Shown here: in pieces, positions 34,856-43,516 of the stretch
Position numbering within the stretch: the first letter of the stretch is position 1
Layout of the letters: each line of letters opens with the position of its first letter
Assembly: GCA_031409515.1 (NCBI GenBank)
Contig: JANNXJ010000016.1
Span: 186,001-250,000 of the forward strand
Reading direction: 5' to 3'
DNA: 64,000 bases
DNA from: SHZI01 sp031409515
Lineage (GTDB): Bacteria; Pseudomonadota; Gammaproteobacteria; Steroidobacterales; GCA-2729495
Translations under genes and position numbers: made by a program
Notes under the pieces: model-generated
Seen by the model: the letters and a program-made list of their open reading frames with translations, nothing else
What the model was told of the DNA's origin: nothing
Databases searched by the model: none

Positions 34856-36142
34856 ATGCCGACACAGCGACGCGACCGACTCACCGAACGCGACGTCAGT
34901 AACGCCCAGCCTGGCGACGTTCTCGCCGAAACTTGCACCCGGGGACTGCTGCTGCAGGTCAGCCCGCGCGGCATCAAAACGTGGGTCTTCCGCTACCGTG
35001 GACACCCGCGCGAAGGATGCACCACGCTGCAGCGGTCAAAGGGCCTGGGCAGTTGGCCGGCAATCTCCCTGGTCGGCGCTCGCAAGCTCGCCAACGCCTG
35101 CCGCGGCATCGTCGAGGGCAACGGCGACCCGCTGGAGAATGAGCGAGAGGCCGCCAGGCATCGCGAAGAGGTGAAAGCCCGGGCGGAGGCCAGGCAGACG
35201 TTTGCAGTGGCTGCTGACAGGTTTTATCGCGTCGTGGTCGAGCCGAAGTACCGCACCAGGAAGAACGCTCGGCACCTGCTGAAGTACGCCAGCGCAGCAA
35301 TCGTCGACGGCCGCGCCTTCGGCGTCATCGCCGTCACCGATATCACGCCCGAGATCGGCGAGGCACTTTACGGTGCTTTGGTTGAGTGTCGGAAAGTCGT
35401 CCTGGCCAACCGTATCCTCGGGCTGCTCCAGTGCTTCTGGAAATGGGCGGCCAAGCCGAGCGGCGTTCCGGGCGTTCGCGGCTTGCCATCCCCGTTCGCC
35501 GGAATCGAGATGGGAGAGGAAAAGTCGAGGACGCGCGTGTTGTCGGATACCGAGTTGGCGGCTGTGTGGACTGCCGCTGGAGAGCTCGAGTGGCCGGGCG
35601 GGCCCTTCGTGAGACTTCTGACGCTCACCGGCTGCAGAGGCAAGGAGATATTGGGCCTGCGCTGGCAGCCCGATCCCGAAGAGCGCTTCGGGCACGTCGA
35701 TCTCAAGGAAGGCCTGCTGGTGTTCCCCGGGGGCGCGACGAAGAACGGCAAGCCGCACGTGGTTTATTTGAACGATGCGATGCGCAGTGTCCTGCGAATG
35801 GTCCCGCGGCAGTTTGTCGGACCGTTCCTGTTCGGGAAGAACGGCAAGAAGCCCGGCGCCTGCCGTCCGGGCGTCAAGCTACGCCTCGACGAGATGGTGA
35901 ACTCCAACGCGTGGGAGAAGGCTTGGGTGTTCCACGATCTCCGCAGAACACTCGTCACAGGCATGCAGGGCCTCGGCGTGCAGGAACACGTCCTCAAGAA
36001 GCTCATCAATCACACAGGGTTCGCCAGTACCTTCGGTGTTTACGCGTTGCACCAGTACGAAAAGGAGCGCCGCGCGGCATTCGACGCCTGGGCGACACAC
36101 GTTCTCAGTCTAGTTTCATCAACCGCCGCGAAGTCGGCGTAG
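34856..36142 (+). CDS. int: Tyrosine recombinase (phage-type integrase)
   Basis: 428 residues. An N-terminal DUF4102-like arm-binding domain (GLLLQVSPRGIKTWVFRYR) precedes a core-binding region and the catalytic domain with the Arg in LTGCRGKEILGLRW, HDLRRTL, a later histidine in INHTGF and the Tyr nucleophile in FGVYALHQY. The ATG at 34856 has AGGAG nine bases upstream. It lies beside attL and should catalyse integration into nrdR. Codon use and GC are close to the host. Confidence 0.95.
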   Translation: MPTQRRDRLTERDVSNAQPGDVLAETCTRGLLLQVSPRGIKTWVFRYRGHPREGCTTLQRSKGLGSWPAISLVGARKLANACRGIVEGNGDPLENEREAARHREEVKARAEARQTFAVAADRFYRVVVEPKYRTRKNARHLLKYASAAIVDGRAFGVIAVTDITPEIGEALYGALVECRKVVLANRILGLLQCFWKWAAKPSGVPGVRGLPSPFAGIEMGEEKSRTRVLSDTELAAVWTAAGELEWPGGPFVRLLTLTGCRGKEILGLRWQPDPEERFGHVDLKEGLLVFPGGATKNGKPHVVYLNDAMRSVLRMVPRQFVGPFLFGKNGKKPGACRPGVKLRLDEMVNSNAWEKAWVFHDLRRTLVTGMQGLGVQEHVLKKLINHTGFASTFGVYALHQYEKERRAAFDAWATHVLSLVSSTAAKSA

Positions 36143-36211
36143 CGCCGGCGCCAGGGACGGCAGCAACCGCCCCCGACGCCTAACCACAGCAACCCTGAAC
36201 AGGAGGACTGC

Positions 36212-36799
36212 ATGGCTACTCGAAAGGCTATCACCAAGAAAGCGACCCCCAGAAAGCGCCGGCCGGTGTCGCTGCCGACCGGGGCGATGATTGCCGGCGA
36301 CATCGTGAAACTGGACCGCGCGGCACGCCTGCGCGTCAGCGCCGAACAGCTGACCCAACTCCTCGTCGACCTCTGTCAGATGTGCGACGACGGCGTAACG
36401 GACGCAAAGAAGCCTTACGCGCCGGGATTGCTGCGCCTCGTCCGGGGTATGGAGTTTCTCGACGGCTGGAACCACTGCAACGAGCAGACCATGCAGGGGT
36501 TGGCTGCGATCGCGCCCAAGCCCCTGTCAGCCGTAATCTGGCTGACGCACGAGCGGCTGGTGGAAATCCTGGATGAGCTGGTCACGCACGACGACAACCC
36601 TCTACTGCCCCTTTATGTGTGCTTCATGCAGGGCTGGATAATGACGATTGGCGGCAAGAAAGACGGCGAGTGCCTGGAGACGTTGCGGCTACTCATTCAT
36701 GTTGTGACCCCAGGCAGTCGCGCCAAGGTCGCCTGGGAGGACGGGCTGGCGTTCATCGCAGAGAACCACCAGCGACTGATCTGGGGCGAGCGGGCATGA
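36212..36799 (+). CDS. Element protein of unknown function
   Basis: 195 residues. The basic N-terminus (ATRKAITKKATPRKRRP) is followed by a mostly helical, acidic-hydrophobic region with no recognised motif. CAGGAGG sits just before the ATG. The stop overlaps the next start as ATGA, so the two are co-translated. Position after the integrase suggests an early or regulatory role, but that is only context. Confidence 0.75.
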   Translation: MATRKAITKKATPRKRRPVSLPTGAMIAGDIVKLDRAARLRVSAEQLTQLLVDLCQMCDDGVTDAKKPYAPGLLRLVRGMEFLDGWNHCNEQTMQGLAAIAPKPLSAVIWLTHERLVEILDELVTHDDNPLLPLYVCFMQGWIMTIGGKKDGECLETLRLLIHVVTPGSRAKVAWEDGLAFIAENHQRLIWGERA

Positions 36800-37416
36800 G
36801 CAAGAAGAAGCCGACAACAGAGACATGGCCAACAGCCTACGACCTCCCGAGCGGGATAACCGGCATACGAGATCTGATTCGCCTTCGCTATGACCGGGCC
36901 CGGGCGGACCTGAATCTGTCTGGCTACAACTCTCGCACGTGGCGAACGCTGCTCAGGAAGCGCGCCCCGAGCGCAGATAACTTTGCGGCCCTCGATCTGA
37001 ACGAGATCCCCAAGCTCCGAGCCCTGCTCGATCGCAATGACGCGGAAGGCGCTGCGTATGCGGCGTATACGATCGGACGCAGGCACGAGGCTGAACGCGC
37101 AATCGCGCTAACGTGGCACCAACGCAGCAACAGTGGCAGGAATCACGGCCCCGCCCCTGGTCTGCTAGCAGCTGCCCGATACGCCCGCAAAGAGATTGGC
37201 CCAAACAAAGACGCGCAGCAGCTATTTAAGTGGCTCGTGAGCAAAGCGAAGGGTAAAGACGGACTAGAGGTCGACGGTTTCAAGATCATGTACGGCGAGA
37301 AGAAAAACAAAGCCGGAAAAACTGAGCACACACTGCGCCAGGAAGGGCACAAAGGCCGACCGATCCCGCTCGGCACCTTCCGCAAGAAGTACCTAAAAAA
37401 TCTGCCTGAGACTTAA
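36796..37416 (+). CDS. Element protein of unknown function, basic
   Basis: 206 residues, strongly basic towards the C-terminus (YGEKKNKAGKTEHTLRQEG), with a helical middle containing TIGRRHEAERAIAL. It might bind nucleic acid. I do not recognise a family. It overlaps the previous gene by four bases and is followed by 89 bp before the next start. Confidence 0.75.
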   Translation: MSKKKPTTETWPTAYDLPSGITGIRDLIRLRYDRARADLNLSGYNSRTWRTLLRKRAPSADNFAALDLNEIPKLRALLDRNDAEGAAYAAYTIGRRHEAERAIALTWHQRSNSGRNHGPAPGLLAAARYARKEIGPNKDAQQLFKWLVSKAKGKDGLEVDGFKIMYGEKKNKAGKTEHTLRQEGHKGRPIPLGTFRKKYLKNLPET

Positions 37417-37505
37417 CCGGTTTCGTCGCATCTGCTCGGCCCGATCCTATTGCAGTAGCCATGCCCGTGCGTTGTAGTGGCCCCGAAGCCCAATCGGTGC
37501 CAACC

Positions 37506-37799
37506 ATGAAGAATGTAACCAAAAGCCGAGGACCTCGGCGCAAGCCGGATTATACGGACCTGAGCGAAGACGCGCTGTTCAACGACAGCGCCATGTTCCG
37601 GTATTTGAACTTCAAGCCGTCAACCGGCAAGCGGTACAAAAAGCTCGGCCTCCTACCCCCGGCTGACGTCACCATCGGTGACAAAGAATTTCGTCGACTG
37701 CAGACGCTGCAGGACTTTACCCGGTCGGCCCGACGCGGCGCCGGTCTACCGGTCATGGGCAGGCCAAGAAACAGTGGCCAGCAGGGGGCGCAGCAGTGA
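37506..37799 (+). CDS. Small basic protein, possible excisionase/AlpA-like
   Basis: About 97 residues from the ATG at 37506 (an in-frame ATG at 37461 is also possible; neither has a clear ribosome site). The region SAMFRYLNFKPSTGKRYKKLGLLPP has the length and Gly-Leu-Leu-Pro-Pro pattern of a winged-helix excisionase or AlpA-like domain. The stop overlaps the next start. Tentative. Confidence 0.55.
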   Translation: MKNVTKSRGPRRKPDYTDLSEDALFNDSAMFRYLNFKPSTGKRYKKLGLLPPADVTIGDKEFRRLQTLQDFTRSARRGAGLPVMGRPRNSGQQGAQQ

Positions 37800-38080
37800 A
37801 GCAGACTCGCTCAAAGCCGTCAGCAGGGCCAGTTATCCCGCCCGGCATGATCGCGCTCGACACCCGCAATCCTGAAGCCGTGCTGAGCTACATCGCCGCC
37901 CGCGTCCGCGAGGCTCGGGTGGACGTCGTCATCGTGGCCGCACGCCCTGGCGGCGACTCCACGACGGTGTACCGAGGAGATCGGGCAGACGCGGCGCTGA
38001 TGGACGTGCTCAAAGTCGCGACTACCGCCCTTCAGATGATACGCGGCGACCAGCGGACCGCTGCAGGCAGTGGGGGCTGA
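37796..38080 (+). CDS. Small element protein of unknown function
   Basis: 94 residues from a GTG that overlaps the previous stop (GTGA). The middle, AVLSYIAARVREARVDVVIVAARPGG, is alternating helix and strand. No family recognised. It ends immediately before the next ATG, so it belongs to one transcription unit running from about 37.5 to 39.6 kb. Confidence 0.6.
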   Translation: MKQTRSKPSAGPVIPPGMIALDTRNPEAVLSYIAARVREARVDVVIVAARPGGDSTTVYRGDRADAALMDVLKVATTALQMIRGDQRTAAGSGG

Positions 38081-38389
38081 ATGTTATGCGAAGCGCTCGC
38101 CACCCCTAGCCCTTCCCCTCTGGTCGTCTACAGCGGCCCCAATGCCGAGCGGATGGCCCGAGAAGATGGCCAGGCGCTGGCCTGCCCGGCGAACCGCTGG
38201 CCTTCGTCTATCGAATGGTCGGTGCGTGGTGCCACGGTGCTGCTGATCGAACACGGCGAGGTCGACGACGATCGCGTCCACTTGCTGGCCCGGGCCTTGA
38301 TCGCGGCCGGGGCGGCCTCTGTAAAGCTCTGCCGGCTGGGCCTCGTTGGAAAGTACTACCCCGACAGATATCTCGCGGAGGGTGCGTGA
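38081..38389 (+). CDS. Small element protein of unknown function
   Basis: 102 residues starting directly after the preceding stop. It contains VLLIEHGEVDDDRVHLLARALIAAG, which looks like a strand-loop-helix unit, and ends in KYYPDRYLAEGA. No family recognised. The next gene begins two bases after its stop. Confidence 0.6.
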   Translation: MLCEALATPSPSPLVVYSGPNAERMAREDGQALACPANRWPSSIEWSVRGATVLLIEHGEVDDDRVHLLARALIAAGAASVKLCRLGLVGKYYPDRYLAEGA

Positions 38390-38390
38390 G

Positions 38391-39584
38391 ATGGCCTGTC
38401 AACCCAAGGGATCCACCGGGCCAGTTGCTGCGATTGAAGCGCACCGCGCCCGCCGTACTGCAGAGATGTTAATGGCCGACCCCGAGCGCCCCCGGATTCT
38501 TGCTACCGACACGGCCATAGGCCTGTGCACGTTCGATGACGAACAACCGGGGGTCGAGTTCGTCGCAGAGGACCTCTTCCCAGTGGACGTGATCACCCTC
38601 ATATCCCCTGGCGGGTATGGCAAGTCGACGCTCATCCTGCAATGGATGATCGCCATCATCCTGGGCCTGGCGATCTTCGGCATGAAGGTGCGTCGACCCG
38701 GACCGGTGGTGCTGGTCACGGCGGAAGACGGCCTGAAGCGAATACGCCACCGCCTGCATCGCATGGCTCGGCAGATGGCGCTCACCCGGGACCAGGTAGT
38801 GATGGTCGCGTCGCAGCTGTACGTCGTCGACCTCACCGCCAAACCAGCGCGCCTGGCCCACCTCGACCGCAATGGGAACATCGTCGGCACGTCACTCACG
38901 GATGCGTTAATCGATGCCTACCGCGACCTGAAGCCGTCTGCAGTCTTCCTCGATCCCCTCGTGTCGTTTGGCCCTGGCGAACGGCACGTCAATGACGGCG
39001 AGCAGGCCACCATTACGCAGATGCGGCGCCTCGTCGAAGCTCTGAACGCTCCGGTGATTGGCGCCCACCACACCGGCAAGCAGGTAGCCCGCGAGAAGAT
39101 CCTTGACCTCTACAGCGGACGAGGAGGGTCTGCATTGGGCGACGGGGCCCGCGCCGCGTTCGTTATCGAGCTCGTCGAGAATGAGCCAGTACCGGCTGGG
39201 CTTGATCCAGAGGACATGGCCGAGCACCGCCTGTTCCGGCTGCACAACGTCAAGATGCAGGACGCGCCGAAGTGGCGGGAACCGATTTGGCTGGTGCGCC
39301 ACGGCCTCCAATTTCGCCATGTGGTTGCAAAGCGACCAGACGCAGCCGCTGCCATGGCCAATGATGTCACCCGCCTCTGCGCGTTCCTGAAGGCCCAGGC
39401 GGCAGCGGGACACAAACCCGACAAGAAGGCCCTGGAAGCTGCCAAAGCCGAGCTGAAGCTCACTCGGGACCGGGTGCGAGCCGTCGTGGACTGGGCGCTC
39501 TCATCCGGCGCGGTGGTGGAGATGGACCTGCCTGCGGCCGAGGTCAAAGGCCGACGGAAGACTTACCTCCATGCGGTCAAGTAA
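38391..39584 (+). CDS. RepA/KaiC-like hexameric ATPase (AAA_25-type), probable replication helicase
   Basis: 397 residues from the ATG at 38391. The RecA-fold ATPase has Walker A PGGYGKST (73-80), VLVTAEDG, Walker B VFLDPL (about 185-190) and GAHHTGK. This matches RepA-type replicative helicases of plasmids and the primase/helicase-type proteins of prophages. The C-terminal region after about 320 looks like a winged helix (KKALEAAKAELKLTRDRVRAVVDWAL). Iterons follow directly, supporting a replication role. Confidence 0.8.
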   Translation: MACQPKGSTGPVAAIEAHRARRTAEMLMADPERPRILATDTAIGLCTFDDEQPGVEFVAEDLFPVDVITLISPGGYGKSTLILQWMIAIILGLAIFGMKVRRPGPVVLVTAEDGLKRIRHRLHRMARQMALTRDQVVMVASQLYVVDLTAKPARLAHLDRNGNIVGTSLTDALIDAYRDLKPSAVFLDPLVSFGPGERHVNDGEQATITQMRRLVEALNAPVIGAHHTGKQVAREKILDLYSGRGGSALGDGARAAFVIELVENEPVPAGLDPEDMAEHRLFRLHNVKMQDAPKWREPIWLVRHGLQFRHVVAKRPDAAAAMANDVTRLCAFLKAQAAAGHKPDKKALEAAKAELKLTRDRVRAVVDWALSSGAVVEMDLPAAEVKGRRKTYLHAVK

Positions 39585-39598
39585 CTCCAATCGGCGAA

Positions 39599-39761
39599 GT
39601 CGCGGCCATGTCGCGGGTATATCGCGGGGATTTCCAGAAGGTGGGAGGGATAGGCCCGCGCCTAATTCGCGGCCTTCCACTTCCCTAAGGGCCGCGTATT
39701 TGAAAACCGTGGTGTATGGCAGTGCAGCGCTGATCCATGTCGCGGCCATGTCGCGGCTGAT
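39599..39761. repeat. Iteron-like 11-bp repeats, possible replication origin
   Basis: Three tandem 11-mers begin at 39599 (GTCGCGGCCAT, GTCGCGGGTAT, ATCGCGGGGAT). Two more begin at 39739 (GTCGCGGCCAT, GTCGCGGCTGA). A lone TCGCGG lies at 39667-39672. The 11-bp period puts each copy on one face of the helix. Position between the RepA-like gene and a small HTH gene fits an origin or an autoregulatory site. No other feature lies in 39585-39786. Confidence 0.65.
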
Positions 39762-39786
39762 TGCTACTTAAGAGAAGGGTACGAAC

Positions 39787-40032
39787 ATGCGACAAACCAT
39801 CAGCGGGACGCTCGAGTATCGCCTCCTGGCCCAGTTCTACAAACCCACCGATCCAGCAGGCATTGCCCAAGCAGCACGACGCCTGGCTGCTCTGGGATGG
39901 AAGGCTCAGGACATCGCTGAAACCATGGGCATGTCGACGCTCGCCGTCCAACAGCTCCTCGCCGAACATCCGGAGCAGCAGCAGGCGGACCATGCCGGAA
40001 ACCGTGTGGAGACCCATGTTGAAGCCCAATAA
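39787..40032 (+). CDS. Small helix-turn-helix protein
   Basis: 81 residues. AARRLAALGWKAQDIAETMGMSTLAVQQLLAEH (about 29-60) reads as a helix-turn-helix with the WKAQDIAETMGMS turn. It starts 26 bp after the last iteron with GAGAAGGG ahead, so it may bind the iterons or control the following genes. Family not recognised. Confidence 0.65.
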   Translation: MRQTISGTLEYRLLAQFYKPTDPAGIAQAARRLAALGWKAQDIAETMGMSTLAVQQLLAEHPEQQQADHAGNRVETHVEAQ

Positions 40033-40363
40033 AAATAGAGGTTTACGCGTGATTTCTGCCGAATTGCCGCAGTCGCGTCCTAGACGGTTTTTTGGCACAG
40101 GGCTGGTGGACTGCGCAAACCGCAGTGCATTTGCTAGCAACGGCGCGGGTTCCAGCCCGACTCGGCGTATCAGTGCAACCCGTGTGCAACGCGCGGGCCT
40201 GGCTGAAGGGCATCCTCGCGAACAGGCAACCGCAAGCGCCACACCGCCGACCCTGGCCGAACGTGCGGGCCTTGGCGGCGTCACTGGCAGCCGTCGGGCC
40301 CGCCGGGGCTGAGTACCAGAAACGGGGCAACGTGGCCCCCACAACGCGACACGAAGGAACTGA
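40033..40363. other. 331-bp stretch with RNA-like structure but no convincing gene
   Basis: A T6 run at 40088-40093 may end transcription. Then GGGCTGG (40100-40106) pairs with CCAGCCC (40152-40158), enclosing a 6-bp hairpin (ACTGCG/CGCAGT, 40110-40126) and the palindrome TTGCTAGCAA (40131-40140). The enclosed length of 59 bases is too short for a tRNA and lacks a T-arm. A 97-codon frame (40092-40385) crosses this but shows no protein character. A structured small RNA or regulatory leader for the terminase genes is possible. Confidence 0.4.
40173..40190 (-). repeat. Paired heptamer, central inverted copy
   Basis: GTGCAAC at 40173 and 40184 is the reverse complement of GTTGCAC, again with an 11-bp period. 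It lies just downstream of the structured stretch and 174 bp before the terminase-like genes. A shared element-encoded binding protein at all three sites is inferred. Confidence 0.6.
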
Positions 40364-40819
40364 ATGCATGACGACCAACCCGTAGCCCGCACCAGGAAGC
40401 GCCCGATTCCGAAGGGCGGCCTGAAGATCATCGAGGACCTGGCCGCGAAGGGCTCCCGGGAAATCGATATAGCGATGGCGCTGACCGTGTCCGAGTCGAC
40501 GTGGCGCCGTCTCCGCAAGAATGACCCGAAGGTCGAGGCCGCGTTCCAGCGCGGCAGGGGCCGCCTACGTCAGCTGCTGATCGGTGCGCTGCTCCAGCCA
40601 CCTCCTGGTAAGGGCACGTCCATCAGCGAACGCAACAGCAGCCAGCAGCTGTCTCACCGTGGCGCGTGCCTGCTCTGGAACAACCTGATCGGTGACGAGA
40701 CCGCTCAGGCCGGGCAGGGCGCCACGATGAACGTTCAGATCAACATTCCCGCACCCATGCCCCTGGCCGAGTACCGGGCCCGCGCTATCACCCCACCGAA
40801 GGAACCCACCGATGAATGA
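40364..40819 (+). CDS. Terminase small subunit-like HTH protein
   Basis: 151 residues. The N-terminus is a DNA-binding helix-turn-helix (IEDLAAKGSREIDIAMALTVSESTWRRL); the C-terminal half is Gly/Gln-rich with VQINIPAPMPLAEY. GAAGGA precedes the ATG. It overlaps the large terminase by eight bases, which is the main reason for calling it small subunit. Confidence 0.7.
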   Translation: MHDDQPVARTRKRPIPKGGLKIIEDLAAKGSREIDIAMALTVSESTWRRLRKNDPKVEAAFQRGRGRLRQLLIGALLQPPPGKGTSISERNSSQQLSHRGACLLWNNLIGDETAQAGQGATMNVQINIPAPMPLAEYRARAITPPKEPTDE

Positions 40820-42251
40820 ATTTCACCTACTGGACTGGCAGCGGCGAGCTTGCGAGCAGCCGATTGAACTTGACGTCGCGCTCCTTGGGGCACGTGCGGG
40901 CGGTAAGTCGACGTGCCTAATCGGCGGCTTCGTCCTGCAATACATCGGCTTGTTCGACAACTCCCGCATCGCCATCTTGCGGAAGAGCTTTCCGGGCCTG
41001 GCTGATATCACGGCCCTGACGCACCTGCTGTTCCCGCTCGCCGACCCGGGCGCGAAGTGGAACGGCCAGGCGCACGCGTGGACCTTCTCGAACGGCAGCA
41101 TTGTCGAGTTGGGCATCCTCGAGTCGGAGCGAGATTTCGCCCGGTGGCAAGGGAGAAATTTTCACGTTATAGCAATCGAAGAGGCCGGCCAATTTGGTGA
41201 TCCCAGACTGCTCGACCTGATGCGCTCATGCCTCCGCTCCAGTGACGGTCGACCCGTGCGGTTCCTGCTGAGTGCAAACCCCGGAGGACCAGGCCATCAC
41301 TGGCTGCATCGCCGGTACGTACTGCGGGCTACTCCGTGGGAGGAATTCATCGAGCCGATCAGTGGGCGTGCGTCGGTGACGATCACGTCGACGATGTTCG
41401 ACAACGAGCACATCGACGCCGTCGACTATCAGAAGCAACTATCGGCCGCCTGCGCCGGCGATCCCGAGCTGCTGCGCGCGTGGGTCCACGGCGATTGGAA
41501 CATTGCCCGCGGTGCGTACTTCGGTGACGTGCTCGACGAGTCGAAGGTGATGACGGCCGACTGGGATCGGTTGCCGGACAGATTCGCCAAACGGACGGAC
41601 CTCTCCGACCAAGACTATGCCATGGCTGTGAAGCTCCAGGACGGCTGGCCGCAGTGGAACTTCTTTCTCGCGTTGGACTGGGGTGTGGCGGCGCCGGCTG
41701 TGTGCTACTTCGTCGCGGAATCGCCGGGAGCTGAGGGCCCAGACGGGCGCTATTACCCGCGAAATTCTCTCGTCCTGTTCGACGAGTACGACACGCGGGT
41801 CAGCGATGACGATTTGAACAATGGCACCGGACTCACGGTTGCTGAACTGGCGGGGCGGCTTGTGGGCATCGCGAACCAGTGGGGAATGTCGGCCATAGGC
41901 GCCGCGGATGACAGCATTTTCAGCAGCCTGGGTACGGCGGCGAAGAGCATTGCGGAGGAGTTCTCCAGAAACGGGGTCGAATTCCAAGCGGCCAACAAGG
42001 CCGATCGCATTTCCGGCCTGCAGCACATGCGCACGCTACTCAGCCAGGCGGGGATGCCTGACAAGCCCGGGCTGTACGTGGCGAAGAGGTGCAGCGGCTT
42101 CTGGTCAACGGTTCCGTTCTTACCCCGCGACCCGCGGCGCCGGGAGGATTTGGACTCGCACGGACCCGACCATTGGGCCGACGCTGCCAGATACGCAATA
42201 ACGTACTCGCAGCCGGTCCTGCAGGTCGTCAAGCTGCCCCGCGTGCGCTGA
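40812..42251 (+). CDS. terL: Phage terminase large subunit
   Basis: 479 residues with the packaging ATPase (Walker A GARAGGKST, residues 26-34; Walker B-like VIAIEEAGQ, about 119-127; coupling motif SANPGGPGH) and an RNase H-type nuclease with acidic residues in LALDWG, AADDS and the C-terminal HWADAARYA. It cuts and pumps DNA into proheads. All motifs are present, so the gene looks functional although no capsid genes are nearby. Confidence 0.93.
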   Translation: MNEFHLLDWQRRACEQPIELDVALLGARAGGKSTCLIGGFVLQYIGLFDNSRIAILRKSFPGLADITALTHLLFPLADPGAKWNGQAHAWTFSNGSIVELGILESERDFARWQGRNFHVIAIEEAGQFGDPRLLDLMRSCLRSSDGRPVRFLLSANPGGPGHHWLHRRYVLRATPWEEFIEPISGRASVTITSTMFDNEHIDAVDYQKQLSAACAGDPELLRAWVHGDWNIARGAYFGDVLDESKVMTADWDRLPDRFAKRTDLSDQDYAMAVKLQDGWPQWNFFLALDWGVAAPAVCYFVAESPGAEGPDGRYYPRNSLVLFDEYDTRVSDDDLNNGTGLTVAELAGRLVGIANQWGMSAIGAADDSIFSSLGTAAKSIAEEFSRNGVEFQAANKADRISGLQHMRTLLSQAGMPDKPGLYVAKRCSGFWSTVPFLPRDPRRREDLDSHGPDHWADAARYAITYSQPVLQVVKLPRVR

Positions 42252-42289
42252 ACCTGCACCGCCGGCACATCATCCCCTTCGACGAGGCG

Positions 42290-42460
42290 GTGGTGCTGGG
42301 GAAGCATGGGCGGCCGAAGAAGGGGGAGGAAAAGAAAGTTGCCAATGGCAAGTTTAACGGCGGCAACCAAACCACCTACACCGTCGCCCGCCTGAGGCGC
42401 GACCGGCCCGAGCTGGCGGAGCGCGGTCTTGCGTTGGCGCTCGGAGAGGCCAGCAGATGA
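42290..42460 (+). CDS. Short GRPKKG-motif protein
   Basis: About 56 residues from GTG at 42290 (another start at 42248 would be CTG overlapping the terL stop). HGRPKKGEEKK and TYTVARLRRDRPELAERGLA resemble the conserved block found in many phage and plasmid regulatory proteins, usually followed by a longer tail; here it ends at GEASR. It may be truncated by a frameshift. 42461-42646 afterwards shows no gene. Confidence 0.5.
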   Translation: MVLGKHGRPKKGEEKKVANGKFNGGNQTTYTVARLRRDRPELAERGLALALGEASR

Positions 42461-42646
42461 GGCCGCTTCGGTGCGCGAATAACGGGTCGGTGCCGTCCCG
42501 TTTTCCGGCTGTCGGCCCCTACTCGGCTCGATCCGCTTCAGCAACTCCCCGCAACGCCGGATCGCCATCGCCGGCACGCGCATCGCAATCCTCTTACGTT
42601 TCACTTGCCCTTTGCCTATCGTCCAGCTGTCACCAGGAGGTTTCAA

Positions 42647-43516
42647 ATGTCTAAATTCGTCGACGAAATCAACACACGTGCTCAGGAGCTCGCGCGCCGG
42701 AACAAGCTGTCCGACGTCGGCTCCGTCGAGCAAGTTCTCCACGACGGCAAACAGACCATCGTCGCCACCCTCGCGGACCAGTCCAGTTTCAGGACCGAGG
42801 CCTCTGAGTTCGTCGACGTCGAGCAGGCGGCCGCCCCCGTCTCGCGGGCGTTCACGGTCCTGCAGGAATTCGTCGCCCGGTCGGTTCCCATCGGTCGAAA
42901 CACCAACCTCAGCCCGTCCGGCAAGGTTGCCGAGTTGCGGCCGGCGCAGGAACTTGCGGTCGCGCAAGCGGCGGTGGAGTTCGAGGCGCTGCAGGATTTC
43001 TCTGCCAGCATTGCCACGGCTGAGACACAGCGCTACGCGCCGCCCGAGTATCCCTACAAGGAAGGTCCAAATTACTTCCAGAAGGCCCTCGCGGACGACC
43101 GGGAAGTACGCGACCTGCTGCGCAAGATGACCGTCGAAGAGCAGATGACGGTACTAAAACAGGTTGAAGCCGGTGACGCCGAGGAACGGGTGCTGCGCGC
43201 CATCCTGGGTTCGCCGCTCGGCCTGGGTGAAGGCCTGGTGCGTGCCGCCAGCGCCGCGCACCGGCGCCGCATCGACGAACTGGATCCCGTCGGCCGGGTG
43301 AAACTCGACCGGGACAGCCAGGCGCTCGATTGGGCCCAGCGGGCGACGTTCGTGATCGCTGCCCACCTGAAGGTAAAAACCGAACTCACTGACGAGCAGC
43401 TGGCCGACATCGTCCACGTGCGGCGCGGCTGGCCGGTGTTTGGCATCGACAATCGGGCTGTCGCCCTCGCCAAGCACCGGGCTGAGCGGCAGAAGTTTGC
43501 ACAAAAAGCGGCCTGA
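42647..43516 (+). CDS. Element protein of unknown function, largely helical
   Basis: 289 residues from an ATG with AGGAGG seven bases ahead. It is rich in Ala, Glu, Arg and Gln and mostly helical (VEQAAAPVSRAFTVLQEFV, LLRKMTVEEQMTVLKQVEAG). It stands where portal, scaffold or capsid genes would be in a phage but none of their motifs can be seen. The strong ribosome site suggests high expression. Function not assigned. Confidence 0.75.
   Translation: MSKFVDEINTRAQELARRNKLSDVGSVEQVLHDGKQTIVATLADQSSFRTEASEFVDVEQAAAPVSRAFTVLQEFVARSVPIGRNTNLSPSGKVAELRPAQELAVAQAAVEFEALQDFSASIATAETQRYAPPEYPYKEGPNYFQKALADDREVRDLLRKMTVEEQMTVLKQVEAGDAEERVLRAILGSPLGLGEGLVRAASAAHRRRIDELDPVGRVKLDRDSQALDWAQRATFVIAAHLKVKTELTDEQLADIVHVRRGWPVFGIDNRAVALAKHRAERQKFAQKAA

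Noticed and set aside
39599..39761. Possible CRISPR array
   Set aside because: Units are 11 bp with no unique spacers; the pattern fits iterons.
40100..40158. Possible tRNA gene (7-bp closing stem and inner hairpin)
   Set aside because: Only 59 bases are enclosed, the loop of the inner stem has no proper anticodon-loop pattern and no T-arm can be drawn.
40092..40385. 97-codon plus-strand frame before the small terminase gene
   Set aside because: No ribosome site, no motif, and it covers the hairpins and the paired heptamer; kept as non-coding.
39685..40518. 277-codon minus-strand frame through the HTH gene and structured stretch
   Set aside because: Arg/Ser/Pro-rich with no motif; overlaps two plus-strand genes.
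41753..42967. 404-codon minus-strand frame over the end of terL and the next gene
   Set aside because: It crosses three plus-strand genes with better ribosome sites and has a biased, motif-free composition.
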